Positions 29,195 to 37,663 of a stretch of DNA of 64,000 nucleotides are shown one piece after another. The translations under genes and the position numbers were made by a program. Source of the DNA: Providencia rettgeri (GTDB lineage: Bacteria; Pseudomonadota; Gammaproteobacteria; Enterobacterales; Enterobacteriaceae); contig NZ_CP053896.1 in assembly GCF_013255915.1 (NCBI RefSeq), positions 3,038,001 to 3,102,000 on the forward strand. The letters are read 5' to 3'. Below the pieces are notes generated by a model. That model had not been told where the DNA came from. It searched no databases and saw nothing but the letters and a program-made list of their open reading frames with translations. Positions within the stretch are counted from its first letter, which is position 1; each line of letters begins with the position of its first letter.

Positions 29195-30241
29195 AATGGT
29201 AAAGCCCTGTGTGTAAGTCTAAATATAAAATTGTAACCAGATAAGTCAGGCTACATACATTGTATGCCCATAGCATTAATATAATATCTGCTATGTTGCA
29301 TTGCGATATGGTGAACCCATATCATATATCCTTACTTTACCTTTAGAGAACTCATCATTCTAAAAATGTACAGTAAGAAAAGTTATCGCCCTTTGTTAAA
29401 AACATTCTAACCCGTCTCTCGCTCTTTGGCGAATTTCTACGGTGAGTCAATTTTGGTATGAATTTGAGTTAGCGTCAACAAAATTAACTTAATTGTCGTT
29501 AACCCTGTACACTTATCATTAACCATAAGTTAAGCGATATTTCTTCATTAGTTTGCTTAAAAACAAAGACTCTACCTGATAATTTCATCTTCGTACAAAG
29601 AAAATTTAATTTAAAAATCAAACTGGTACCTATACAAAGGTTTTATTCTTAAATTTGTGAACTAGCTCACCTTTCACATCTATAATTGCATCTTAAATGA
29701 ACAGCCATTAATTCTATAAATATTTCATAGTGAAAACTTATCATTCGCCCGTAAACATTTTGTTACAAATAAACGATTTTTTAATATATTTAATCGCATA
29801 TAAAAAAACGTTATAACGATATTAAAAAGGCTTATATAGGCATTTTTATAGGTAAATACACGTATGACGTATTATTCTATCTTGGTAGCTAAAACATAAT
29901 TTTCGTCAAAAAATATATTTATTAAATTAACTAACCATTATCCCCTTACCCTAATAGCCCTCATACTTCTTTTATCTGCTTTCCATTTTTCTTCCACTTA
30001 CCAATTACTCTAGACAAACATAGAATAGTTAAAGGAAATCTATAACATAATGATAAAAAACAACTTATTTATCTCCGTAAATTTATGTAACGGAAATGAG
30101 CTAAAACAAAATACGATAGCCCAATTAAATTGAAATTTAATTAATTAACCGATGTATTATTTTAGGATTTGTCACGTTTGATATTAAAAACATCTCTTAT
30201 ATACTCAATTCGCTATATAAATAATTTTAATAAGGTTGATT
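29195..30241. other. 1-kb gene-free region upstream of fliZ
   Basis: No supported gene on either strand. The DNA is AT-rich and has a good CRP-site match (29656-29671). A 27-codon ORF at 30050-30133 was considered and not accepted. The length suggests a complex control region for fliZ, for the lipoprotein gene, or an unannotated small RNA. Confidence 0.5.
29656..29671. promoter_or_regulatory. Candidate CRP site upstream of fliZ
   Basis: TGTGA, six bases, TCACC matches CRP consensus TGTGA-N6-TCACA at nine of ten positions, and the spacer ACTAGC is close to the ideal CTAGAT type. It is 460 bases before fliZ and 570 before the lipoprotein gene. Confidence 0.5.
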
Positions 30242-30553
30242 ATGAAAAAGTTGATTTTAGCTTGTGGTATGGGTTTATTGGCACTGACAATCACTGCTTG
30301 TTCAGAAGAAGAGAAAAAAGGTGAAGTTGCTGGCGCAACTGAAACTTGTAACGCTTACTTCGCTGAAGTTGATAGCTTAATTGCTAAAGCTTCAGAAAAC
30401 CCGCAAGCAAAAGCTCAGTTAGACGCAATGAAAGGTCAGCTGGAAGAGGGTAAAAAACAGGTTGCTGCACTACCTAAAGACCAGCAAGATAAAGCTTGCC
30501 AACAGGGTATTGATGCAATGAAACAGATGAAAACTGCTTTAGGCCTGCAATAA
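30242..30553 (+). CDS. Small DUF5339-like lipoprotein
   Basis: A 103-residue exported protein. The N-terminus is a lipoprotein signal: MKKLILACGMGLLALTITAC, with the lipobox Cys at residue 20. The mature part is charged and helical, with two cysteines (ETCNAYF and KACQQG) and Glu/Lys/Gln-rich helices. I recognise the pattern of DUF5339 proteins, whose function is unknown. ATG at 30242 is chosen over 30236 because AAGG is better spaced and the signal peptide starts MKK. It has its own terminator. Confidence 0.85.
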   Translation: MKKLILACGMGLLALTITACSEEEKKGEVAGATETCNAYFAEVDSLIAKASENPQAKAQLDAMKGQLEEGKKQVAALPKDQQDKACQQGIDAMKQMKTALGLQ

Positions 30554-30578
30554 GCCCTATTCTTTTTATTCTGTAATC

Positions 30579-30610
30579 AAAAAGAGCCATTATTATTGTG
30601 GCTCTTTTTA
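30579..30610 (+). terminator. Rho-independent terminator after the lipoprotein gene
   Basis: AAAAAGAGCCA, loop, TGGCTCTTTTT: a 7-bp GC-containing stem followed by a T-run, 25 bases after the stop. Confidence 0.85.
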
Positions 30611-30712
30611 TTTTATGAATATTAATGAGTTACAATGAATATCAAATAACCCATACGATATAGCTACCCAAAGGTGCAAGACTCCTTTAGCCTCACACCT
30701 TTTAACATTATT

Positions 30713-33415
30713 TTATAACCACGTTCCAAAACGTTTAATATAAAATTGCTTCATTAGTTGAGCTACAACACAATAACTGACTAATGTGAGAGCGAGCCAT
30801 GGGAAATATTCTATTGGTAACGGTTGTAACCCTATCATTTCACCAAATGAAGAAAATGGAATATATAAACCAAGAGCCATAATTAACCCTGTTGTTAACA
30901 TAACAGGTAATGCGGCAGTGCTTTGTATAAACGGTATTTTTTGTGTTCTTAACATATGAACAACCAACGTCTGTGAAAGTAAACCTTCAACAAACCAACC
31001 TGATTGGAACAACGCTTCATGAGCGACACTATTCGCTTGGAACACATACCACATTAACGCAAAAGTTGTGATATCAAAGATAGATGAGGTTGGCCCAATC
31101 CAAATCATAAAGCGGCCAATATTTTTCGCATCCCATTTGCGAGGACGTTTTAAAAACTCTTTATCCATTTTATCCCAGGGTAATGCAAGCTGGGAAATAT
31201 CATACAGTAAATTTTGAACGAGCAAATGAATGGCTAGCATCGGTAGGAAGGGAATAAATGCACTGGCAATTAATACAGAAAATACGTTACCAAAGTTAGA
31301 GCTCGCGGTCATATTTAAATATTTAATAATATTACCAAAAGTTTCACGCCCTTTAATTACCCCCTGCTCTAATACCATTAAATCTTTTTCAAGTAGGATA
31401 ATATCCGCAGATTCCTTAGCAATATCCGTCCCTGTGTCAACTGAAATTCCCACATCCGCATCACGTAATGCGGGCGCATCGTTGATCCCATCACCAAGAA
31501 AGCCAACGGTATGTCCATTTGCTTGTAACTGCTTTAAAATACGGGATTTTTGCAATGGTGTTAATTTACAAAAAACTGAAACTTGCTCAACTTTCTGACT
31601 TAACTCTTCGTCTGTCAGTGCTTCAACTTCTAAACCCGTCATGATTTCGCTGATGTTTAAGCCAACATCATGACAGATTTTTTCGGTAATAATGGCATTA
31701 TCACCCGTCAACACCTTAACCGTAACGCCATTTTCACGTAGTGCTGCAATGGCTGAAATTGCGCTTTCTTTTGCTGGGTCAAGAAAAGTTAAAATGCCTT
31801 GTAGTTCTAACTGATACTCAGCTTGAGCAGAAAGCGGTAAGCTGGATTCTGCATCATTCAAGCGACGAGTTGCAAGCAACAATACACGAAATCCTTGTCT
31901 GTTATAATCACTCACTAGCTCAGTAATTTTTGCCCTTGCTTGGTCATCAAGTAAATGCAGCTCACCATCTTGTTGGTAACTTTGGCAGACAGCTAACATT
32001 TCCTCCGCGGCACCTTTACAAATAAGTAGGGCTTCGCCTTTCGGTGTTCGTACTGTCACTGACAATTTGCGTCGAATAAAATCAAAGGGTAACTCATCAA
32101 TTTTTTGGAATGCTTTTAGCTGCTCAACTTCACTGTTCCCTCTACCACGACGAATAATTGCCTGATCCATCATATTTTTAGCCCCACTTTGGTGGAAGCT
32201 GTTTAGCCAAGCTAGTTGCAAAATTTTACTATTTTTTTGCCCATTGCTGTCCAAATAATGTTCTAAAATAATACGATCTTGCGTCAATGTTCCCGTTTTA
32301 TCCGTACACAGCACATCCATTGCGCCAAAGTTTTGGATAGCATTTAACCTTTTAACAATCACCTTGTGCTTTGACATGGCAATTGCACCTTTGGCTAAAT
32401 TCGAGCTAACAATCATCGGTAACATTTCCGGTGTTAAACCCACGGCAACCGCCAGTGAAAATAGTGTTGCTTCGAACCAATCTCCTTTTGTAAACCCATT
32501 GATAAGTAAAACGATTGGTACCATGACTAACATAAAGCGAATCAATAACCAGCTTACGCTATTCACACCACGATCAAACGAAGTTTGCGCACGACTCCCC
32601 ACAATAGATTTGGCCAACGAGCCTAGATAGGTTTTCCCCCCTGTTGCCACCACAATTCCACGCGCCGTCCCGCTGGTAACATTGGTTCCCATTAAACAAA
32701 TATTTGAAATTTCTAACAATTCATTTTCAGTTGGCGATACCGGATCTAAATTTTTGGCTGAAACATCACCTAATGTGTCGTATTTTTCTACGGGTATTGA
32801 TTCCCCTGTTAGAATGGCTTGGCTGATAAACAAGTCTCTTGATTCGACTAGCTTTAAATCAGCAGGAACCATATCTCCAGCGGATAACAACACAATATCC
32901 CCAGGTACTAAGCATTTGATCGGTACCTCTTTTCTAACAGAACGCCCCGTTTTATTATCACGACGAAATACAGTAGCCGTCGTACGAACTAAGGATTTCA
33001 ATGCTTCCGCAGCCTTGTTGGTACGATACTCTTGCCAAAAACGTAAAAAACCACTCAATAAAACCATTGTGACAATAATAATCACGCCGGTTAAATCTGT
33101 TTCTTCGCCTTGGCGTTCAGGAATAACATAATCCGTAAAAAAGCTAACAACAGCTAATACAATCAGTACGAATATAAATGGATTTTTAAAAGAAGTGAGT
33201 AGTTGCTTCCATGCTGGAGGGGCTTTTTCATGAGCAACTTCATTTTCACCTTCAGTCACAAGACGGTCCATCGCCTCATTCTCTGATAAGCCTAATAGAT
33301 TTGTTTGATATTCATTGAGCACTTGCTCAATATTTTTACTCGCTTGTTCGCCAACAATAAATTTTTGGCGTGCAGCGGCTTTGACGCTTTTGCGCGGTTG
33401 TCTTATTTCAGTCAT
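30713..33415 (-). CDS. mgtB: P-type ATPase Mg2+ importer MgtB/MgtA
   Basis: This inner-membrane P-type ATPase imports Mg2+ when it is scarce. It has 900 residues (898-908 in relatives). The phosphorylation motif CTDKTGTLTQD lies near residue 372, TGES near 203, and GDGINDAPALRDADVGI in the hinge; about ten membrane segments. Because mgtC is directly upstream on the same strand, as in the Salmonella mgtCB operon, I use mgtB, although MgtA and MgtB are hard to tell apart. The start has only a weak ribosome site and a strong hairpin and leader ORF lie just before it. Confidence 0.93.
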   Translation of the reverse strand: MTEIRQPRKSVKAAARQKFIVGEQASKNIEQVLNEYQTNLLGLSENEAMDRLVTEGENEVAHEKAPPAWKQLLTSFKNPFIFVLIVLAVVSFFTDYVIPERQGEETDLTGVIIIVTMVLLSGFLRFWQEYRTNKAAEALKSLVRTTATVFRRDNKTGRSVRKEVPIKCLVPGDIVLLSAGDMVPADLKLVESRDLFISQAILTGESIPVEKYDTLGDVSAKNLDPVSPTENELLEISNICLMGTNVTSGTARGIVVATGGKTYLGSLAKSIVGSRAQTSFDRGVNSVSWLLIRFMLVMVPIVLLINGFTKGDWFEATLFSLAVAVGLTPEMLPMIVSSNLAKGAIAMSKHKVIVKRLNAIQNFGAMDVLCTDKTGTLTQDRIILEHYLDSNGQKNSKILQLAWLNSFHQSGAKNMMDQAIIRRGRGNSEVEQLKAFQKIDELPFDFIRRKLSVTVRTPKGEALLICKGAAEEMLAVCQSYQQDGELHLLDDQARAKITELVSDYNRQGFRVLLLATRRLNDAESSLPLSAQAEYQLELQGILTFLDPAKESAISAIAALRENGVTVKVLTGDNAIITEKICHDVGLNISEIMTGLEVEALTDEELSQKVEQVSVFCKLTPLQKSRILKQLQANGHTVGFLGDGINDAPALRDADVGISVDTGTDIAKESADIILLEKDLMVLEQGVIKGRETFGNIIKYLNMTASSNFGNVFSVLIASAFIPFLPMLAIHLLVQNLLYDISQLALPWDKMDKEFLKRPRKWDAKNIGRFMIWIGPTSSIFDITTFALMWYVFQANSVAHEALFQSGWFVEGLLSQTLVVHMLRTQKIPFIQSTAALPVMLTTGLIMALGLYIPFSSFGEMIGLQPLPIEYFPWLALTLVSYCVVAQLMKQFYIKRFGTWL

Positions 33416-33450
33416 AACGTTGTCTCGAATACAACACTCGTAATTTTAAC

Positions 33451-33494
33451 GCTATCCAACTGAAATAAAATTATCTTATTATCAGTTAGATAGC
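33451..33494 (-). promoter_or_regulatory. 13-bp hairpin between mgtC and mgtB overlapping the leader stop codon
   Basis: GCTATCTAACTGA and TCAGTTGGATAGC pair over 13 bases (one G-U) with an 18-base AT-rich loop on the minus strand. The 5' arm contains the last codons and the TGA stop of the leader ORF at 33482-33532, so ribosome progress on the leader would decide whether the hairpin forms. It ends 36 bases before the mgtB ATG. Confidence 0.65.
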
Positions 33495-33532
33495 TGCGAT
33501 TTACTACTCCATGACGGAGGGTGGTCGTCCAT
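33482..33532 (-). CDS. Candidate 16-residue Mg2+-sensing leader peptide ahead of mgtB
   Basis: A short ORF, MDDHPPSWSSKSQLSN, starts at ATG 33532, 33 bases after the mgtC stop, with AGGAG five bases upstream, a better site than that of mgtB itself. Its N-terminus is acidic then proline-rich (DD, then PP), the kind of sequence that makes low-Mg2+ ribosomes fall off in the MgtL leader (MEPDPTPLP) of E. coli mgtA. The stop codon lies inside a 13-bp hairpin. By analogy, early release on the leader at low Mg2+ would change mRNA folding and raise mgtB expression. Sequence and layout are seen; the mechanism is inferred. Confidence 0.6.
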   Translation of the reverse strand: MDDHPPSWSSKSQLSN

Positions 33533-33564
33533 TTCAGCTCCTATAGTGAGTTAATTTAAAGTCA

Positions 33565-34263
33565 TCAAGCCGGTAGCTCTGATGCCACTTTCCAATTGAT
33601 AGCACTAACACTTTGCTCAAGACTTATTCTGCATACCAATGCTTCAATTTCTTTTTGCTCGGCAGGTGTCGCAAGAAATTCAGCGCACACTTCTAGCTGC
33701 TCAGGCTTTAGTGTGTCTGCACTACTTAACGATTGCAGCCGAATATGCAGTCCATTAATTGCTTGTAAAATAAGAGTTCTTACTAAAATTTCATCCGTTT
33801 GATGGCACATCACGCGAATTTTATAACGTTGCTCTACATCGAGTGCTTGCTGTTGTGGTTGTTTATTAATTCGTGAAGCCGCTTCTCTTAATAAAATATT
33901 GGCGCATAAAATTAATAACGTTGCCATCAAGGCCAAAGAATACTGGCCTAATCCACATAAAACACCGATCCCCGCGGAACACCAAAGCGTTGCCGCAGTA
34001 TTTAGGCCTCGGATGTTCATGCCTTCACGCATAATCACTCCCGCACCGAGAAAACCAATTCCTGACACCACTTGGGCAGCAATACGACCAGGACTATCAG
34101 GTGATGTTGTTACAGAACTTAAAATAAATACCGCCGCTCCGGTTGCAACCAGTGCATTAGTTCTCAAGCCCGCCATTCGTTGACGCCACTGGCGCTCAGC
34201 ACCAATTAATGCACCAAAACACATAGCAGACAGCAAATTTAAAATATCAGGGGAAAAAAGCAT
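33565..34263 (-). CDS. mgtC: Virulence/Mg2+ adaptation protein MgtC
   Basis: MgtC is an inner-membrane protein needed for intramacrophage survival and low-Mg2+ growth in Salmonella; it inhibits the F1Fo ATP synthase. The 232 residues match (231), and the membrane half is nearly identical: ALIGAERQWRQRMAGLRTNA and GIGFLGAGVIMREGMN. Five membrane segments are followed by a C-terminal ACT-like domain (~150-232). ATG has GGAGGG upstream. It is the first gene of an mgtC-mgtB operon, with hairpins in its leader and a PhoP-like repeat beyond. Confidence 0.95.
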   Translation of the reverse strand: MLFSPDILNLLSAMCFGALIGAERQWRQRMAGLRTNALVATGAAVFILSSVTTSPDSPGRIAAQVVSGIGFLGAGVIMREGMNIRGLNTAATLWCSAGIGVLCGLGQYSLALMATLLILCANILLREAASRINKQPQQQALDVEQRYKIRVMCHQTDEILVRTLILQAINGLHIRLQSLSSADTLKPEQLEVCAEFLATPAEQKEIEALVCRISLEQSVSAINWKVASELPA

Positions 34264-34298
34264 GATAATCCCTCCAAAAATAACTTGGATAATGATTT

Positions 34299-34352
34299 AT
34301 ATGCTTAATAAAAAGCATATAGCCATATTTTGAGTAAAATAATTACTCAAAA
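34299..34352 (-). promoter_or_regulatory. Two hairpins in the mgtC leader
   Basis: ATATGCTT/AAGCATAT (34299-34320) and TTTTGAGTAA/TTACTCAAAA (34327-34352) are perfect inverted repeats in tandem between the likely promoter and the mgtC start. In Salmonella the mgtC leader also forms alternative stems, though the sequences differ. Confidence 0.5.
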
Positions 34353-34401
34353 ACTATTAGCTATTGCCTGGAGGAAATAAAGAATAAATATAGACCAACA
34401 T

Positions 34402-34418
34402 AATACACACTCAATACA
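34402..34418 (-). promoter_or_regulatory. PhoP-box-like direct repeat upstream of mgtC
   Basis: On the minus strand TGTATT, five bases, TGTATT gives a perfect hexamer repeat with the 11-base period of PhoP boxes; each hexamer matches TGTTTA at four of six. TATTTA, a possible -10, follows 11 bases downstream. PhoP control of mgtC is established in Salmonella; here it is inferred. Confidence 0.4.
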
Positions 34419-34462
34419 GCTATAATACGCTATCTAATGAAATACAATTATAAGGGAGTAGT

Positions 34463-34540
34463 ATGATGAGGAAACATCAGACACCGCCCGCCGTTGTGGC
34501 AAGCAGTGAAAAGAAAAGACGATTACTGGCTTGCCATTAA
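34463..34540 (+). CDS. Candidate 25-residue ORF divergent from mgtC
   Basis: A 25-codon ORF, starting at 34463 or one codon later at 34466, with GGGAG 4-7 bases upstream and a perfect TATAAT at 34421-34426. The product is basic, with PP followed by KKRR near the end (EKKRRLLACH). It points away from mgtC and there is no gene downstream on the same strand for 1.1 kb. It may be a small protein, or chance. I do not recognise it. Confidence 0.35.
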   Translation: MMRKHQTPPAVVASSEKKRRLLACH

Positions 34541-34656
34541 ATTAAGTTTTTATTCCAACTCTGACTGTCCAAGTAATAATCTCCTAAGTAAAAGATGGAA
34601 GGAGTATAAGTGGGGAAAATTATTAAGTAAAGGACAAAGTGCCCATTAAATTGAAC

Positions 34657-34848
34657 TTATCTTTCAATTGGCGTAACAAAAATCCCTTCATCGCCTTCTT
34701 TTTCATTAAAGAACCAAATACCTTCAGGGTAATCAGGTAATGCAATTAAATACATTACCCCTTCATTGAAGGGTTCAATAAGTAAAATAGTTCCTTCTCG
34801 ACGCTCTTCTCCGTCTGTTTTTACATAAACACGGTCATTAATATTCAT
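34657..34848 (-). CDS. dsrB: DsrB family protein
   Basis: A 63-residue protein of unknown role matching E. coli DsrB (62 residues): [19 protein letters not shown] and [16 protein letters not shown] at 34848 ([10 protein letters not shown]) is preferred to the upstream TTG. In E. coli dsrB lies beside rcsA and the flagellar fliR; here the rcsA-like gene is 5 kb away and cspC is directly upstream. Confidence 0.88.
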   Translation of the reverse strand: MNINDRVYVKTDGEERREGTILLIEPFNEGVMYLIALPDYPEGIWFFNEKEGDEGIFVTPIER

Positions 34849-34896
34849 AACATTCTTTTCCAGCAAAATATATTAACCATAAATGTAGCGCATACG

Positions 34897-34928
34897 AAAA
34901 AGCCCGTCATTAAAAATGACGGGCTTTA
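34897..34928 (-). terminator. Rho-independent terminator after cspC
   Basis: AAAGCCCGTCATT, loop, AATGACGGGCTTTTT on the minus strand, about 25 bases after the cspC stop. It separates cspC from dsrB. Confidence 0.9.
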
Positions 34929-34950
34929 GAAAATCAGTTAAGCAATTAGC

Positions 34951-35163
34951 TTAGATAGCAGTTACGTTAGCAGCTGCTGGGCCTTTTGCACCGTTTTCAA
35001 TGGTGAATTCAACTTGCTGACCTTCAGCCAGAGTTTTGAAACCATTGCCCTGAATGGCAGAGAAGTGGACGAAAACGTCTTTGCTACCATCAGCTGGAGT
35101 GATGAAACCGAAGCCTTTAGACTCGTTGAACCACTTAACTTGACCTTTCATTTTGTCGGACAT
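34951..35163 (-). CDS. cspC: Cold-shock-family RNA chaperone CspC/CspE
   Basis: A 70-residue OB-fold RNA chaperone. [19 protein letters not shown] contains RNP1, and [17 protein letters not shown] contains RNP2. The sequence is closest to CspC (GQVKWF, PADGSK, IQGNGFK) though CspE is similar. ATG at 35163 ([10 protein letters not shown]) has the correct length; a longer in-frame start is not supported. In E. coli CspC and CspE act constitutively, stabilising rpoS mRNA among others and preventing hairpin formation. Confidence 0.93.
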   Translation of the reverse strand: MSDKMKGQVKWFNESKGFGFITPADGSKDVFVHFSAIQGNGFKTLAEGQQVEFTIENGAKGPAAANVTAI

Positions 35164-35642
35164 TTGACTTTTCCTATATAACATCAAAAAAACTTGCCTT
35201 TTGGCATATACGGGCCAGAGTCAACTATTTAATCAGGGAAACACCAAGATGAAGCGTCACGGTCAAAGGCTATCTGTGATAACTTTCTTCTTTAGAACAC
35301 ACTAACTCAGTAATCATACATCAAATAGGACTGCTAAACAGGCCGACACTCATTAACTCATGACTTAAAGATAATAGCAACTATTTTATACGAGCAAACC
35401 TCAAAAATATGCTGTTTTTTCGATTGCGTCACTTTTATCGGCTATAACGTTAACAAAAACGCTGCATTTAGTTGATAGTTTAAAGAAAACTTTAATTTAA
35501 AAAGCCAACAACCTAATAAATGTCAGTAAGAATTATCCGATACAATGACAATCTGTGTAAATATTTTTTTTAACTGATATATAACAATCTCGACGGCTCG
35601 TGATACCCTCCTAGTATAGATATCTGACAGAGAGTTATACAC
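35164..35642. other. Gap between divergent cspC and ylaC
   Basis: The 479 bases hold no supported gene. They must contain the cspC promoter and 5' leader and the ylaC promoter; I see no clear operator. Confidence 0.5.
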
Positions 35643-36146
35643 ATGGATATTATCAAACAAATACTCGTCGAAGATTTGGATGCCATCAATAAACGTGAAA
35701 ACCGTGATGGGAAACCTTATTTTAATAGCCAATTTCTCGCCAACCACCCTTATTTATGTATTGGTATGGTTGCGGCTTATGTCCCCCTAGCCATTATTCT
35801 TTGGTACGCCCCTTATTTTGGTCCTTATTGGGCTCTGGGTATCACCATTCTTTTTATTGTATTAGCAAGTGTACTACTTTTTGACATCAAACCTGTTTAT
35901 CACTTTGAAGATATTGGCGTCTTAGATTTACGTGTCTGTTATAACGGGGAATGGTTTGTTACTGAACCAGTTTCTGATAATGCGATAAGCAAAATCATTG
36001 ATTCACAAGATGTTAGCTCTGCTATAAAACAAGAAATATCGCGTTTAATTGCATTAAAAGGAATGATTTCCTTTTATGATATCTATCATGTCGCTTATCC
36101 TGAAGTTTCTACGCAATTACCTGGTACACTTGCAACTCAAAATTAA
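35643..36146 (+). CDS. ylaC: YlaC family inner-membrane protein
   Basis: A 167-residue protein with two central membrane segments (residues ~38-80) and a cytoplasmic C-terminal part. It matches E. coli YlaC in LNxREnRD near the N-terminus, in FEDIGVLDLRVCYNGEWF, and in KGMISFYDIYHVA. The function is unknown. It stands alone, just before the tRNA-Asn cluster. Confidence 0.88.
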   Translation: MDIIKQILVEDLDAINKRENRDGKPYFNSQFLANHPYLCIGMVAAYVPLAIILWYAPYFGPYWALGITILFIVLASVLLFDIKPVYHFEDIGVLDLRVCYNGEWFVTEPVSDNAISKIIDSQDVSSAIKQEISRLIALKGMISFYDIYHVAYPEVSTQLPGTLATQN

Positions 36147-36281
36147 TTCAATATCAATTAACTAGAGTAAAACTTCGTCATAATGTGCATTGAATGAGCA
36201 GTTGGATATTTTTTCTGTTTTTATGATTGACAGCCTGAGATGATATCGTTAATATGCGCCTCGTTCTCAGGAACAAGCAAT

Positions 36282-36357
36282 TCCTCCATAGTTCAGTCGG
36301 TAGAACGGCGGACTGTTAATCCGTATGTCGCTGGTTCAAGTCCAGCTGGAGGAGCCA
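36282..36357 (+). tRNA. tRNA-Asn (GTT), copy 1
   Basis: 76 bases with acceptor TCCTCCA/TGGAGGA, anticodon loop CTGTTAA (GTT), T loop TTCAAGT, discriminator G and encoded CCA. Identical to copy 2. Confidence 0.95.
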
Positions 36358-36362
36358 AATTT

Positions 36363-36389
36363 AAAAAGCCCGCTTAATGCGGGCTTTTT
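36363..36389 (+). terminator. Terminator after tRNA-Asn copy 1
   Basis: AAAAAGCCCGC, TTAAT, GCGGGCTTTTT, immediately after the tRNA. Confidence 0.92.
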
Positions 36390-36612
36390 GCTATCTGCTA
36401 AATATATATCACCATTATATCATTCATCTCTACTATCAATGATCTCCTAGCACCTCTCATAATCCATCTGGTATGCATTACGCATCATATATTAGGATAG
36501 ATAACCACCAAATCGATTACTTAACACCCACTTGGCTATTTTTTTCATTTTTATACTTTACAACAGTGAACAGGATGGGTAATATTCGCCTCGTTCTCAG
36601 GAACAAAGCAAT

Positions 36613-36688
36613 TCCTCCATAGTTCAGTCGGTAGAACGGCGGACTGTTAATCCGTATGTCGCTGGTTCAAGTCCAGCTGGAGGAGCCA
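36613..36688 (+). tRNA. tRNA-Asn (GTT), copy 2
   Basis: Identical in sequence to copy 1, with the same terminator after it. Confidence 0.95.
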
Positions 36689-36693
36689 AATTT

Positions 36694-36720
36694 AAAAAGC
36701 CCGCTTAATGCGGGCTTTTT
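36694..36720 (+). terminator. Terminator after tRNA-Asn copy 2
   Basis: Same stem and T-run as after copy 1. It may also help shield the convergent LysR remnant. Confidence 0.92.
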
Positions 36721-36799
36721 GCTATCTACCTAAAAATCACTCTTCTTAGCATTACTTTACTTACGGCAAATACAAGAGTTCCCACCATAAAATAAATAC

Positions 36800-37331
36800 T
36801 TATTCTTTCTCTAGAAAAAATTGTTTAATCGTCTGGCGTAACCATTGATGCGCAGGGTCCCTATCTAACCTTGGGTGCCATGCTTGCACGATAAATATAG
36901 GCACCAATCCCAAAGGAAGTTCAATTTCAACCAATGGCAAATTAACACTCTTTACCCCTTGCAGCACATGACGAGGGAGCGGCAAAATATAGTCAGAGTT
37001 CATGGTTAACATCATGGCTGAATGAAAACTAGGCAAAGTCAATGCAACATTACGCTGTAATTGATGGTCGCGTAATGCGTCATCAATTGGCCCCAATGTA
37101 CGCCCTCGGCGCGATACGCTAATATGTGGGTAATGCGTTAAGCTTTCAGGCGTCACCTGCCCGATAATTGGATGCCCTGGGCGAACTAATGCTTGAAAAG
37201 TACTATTAAATAAGCTCTGAGCCTTTATTTCAGGGTGCCAGTCTCGAGAGGAACCGATAACCAAATCCACCTTGCCACTGCGCAAGGAATCATCTTCAGT
37301 ATCACTTTCCGCGATAAAAATTAAACTACTT
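36800..37331 (-). pseudogene. LysR-family regulator, 5'-truncated remnant
   Basis: The open frame codes for the C-terminal effector-binding part of a LysR regulator (DDSLRSGKVDLVIGSS, then a complete second half to ...IKQFFLEKE). The frame is open upstream only to an in-frame TAA at 37332, and the residues before DDSL (IFIAESDTE) are also LysR-like, so a deletion or rearrangement removed the first ~125 residues, including the DNA-binding helix-turn-helix. The only usable start would be TTG at 37285. It lies between tRNA-Asn copies 2 and 3, so recombination between tRNA repeats is a likely cause. Confidence 0.8.
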
Positions 37332-37579
37332 TATATCCATCCATGACTTAGTAGTGATTAACTACAATTAACCTCTAAACTTGAAATAATATACCGCTCA
37401 TCAACTCAGATTTGTCACCGTCTTTTCATTAGTGTATGACCTTGATTAATCACGACTACCCTATTTTCGATCAAACTTCCGACAGTTCGCACAGATAACA
37501 GGCAAACAAACAATTTTTTCGATATTCTCCTTTGACAATGCGGTGAGAGAAAGCTAATATCCTCTGCGTACCAAGGAGT

Positions 37580-37655
37580 TCCTCCATAGTTCAGTCGGTA
37601 GAACGGCGGACTGTTAATCCGTATGTCGCTGGTTCGAGTCCAGCTGGAGGAGCCA
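37580..37655 (+). tRNA. tRNA-Asn (GTT), copy 3
   Basis: Same cloverleaf as copies 1 and 2 with one change in the T loop (TTCGAGT for TTCAAGT). The promoter-side block and terminator differ, so this copy is not part of the recent duplication. Confidence 0.95.
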
Positions 37656-37663
37656 AAATTTAG

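Larger units (their letters stand above)
36251..36396 (+). repeat. tRNA-Asn repeat unit, copy 1
   Basis: About 146 bases, containing a promoter-side block (CGCCTCGTTCTCAGGAACAA), the tRNA-Asn and its terminator, recurs at 36581-36727 with only a few changes. It is a direct duplication about 330 bases apart. Confidence 0.85.
36581..36727 (+). repeat. tRNA-Asn repeat unit, copy 2
   Basis: Direct repeat of 36251-36396, with an inserted A in the promoter-side block and one T/G change. Confidence 0.85.

Noticed and set aside
30050..30133. 27-codon ORF upstream of the lipoprotein gene
   Set aside because: The ribosome site is poorly spaced and the peptide has no recognisable feature.
34364..34408. 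14-codon ORF with PP on the mgtC strand, upstream of mgtC
   Set aside because: It has no ribosome site and would lie at or before the likely transcript start given the PhoP-like repeat and -10.
36800..37285. Intact short LysR-type gene
   Set aside because: Starts at TTG without support and lacks the DNA-binding domain; upstream frame is still LysR-like, so it is a truncated remnant.
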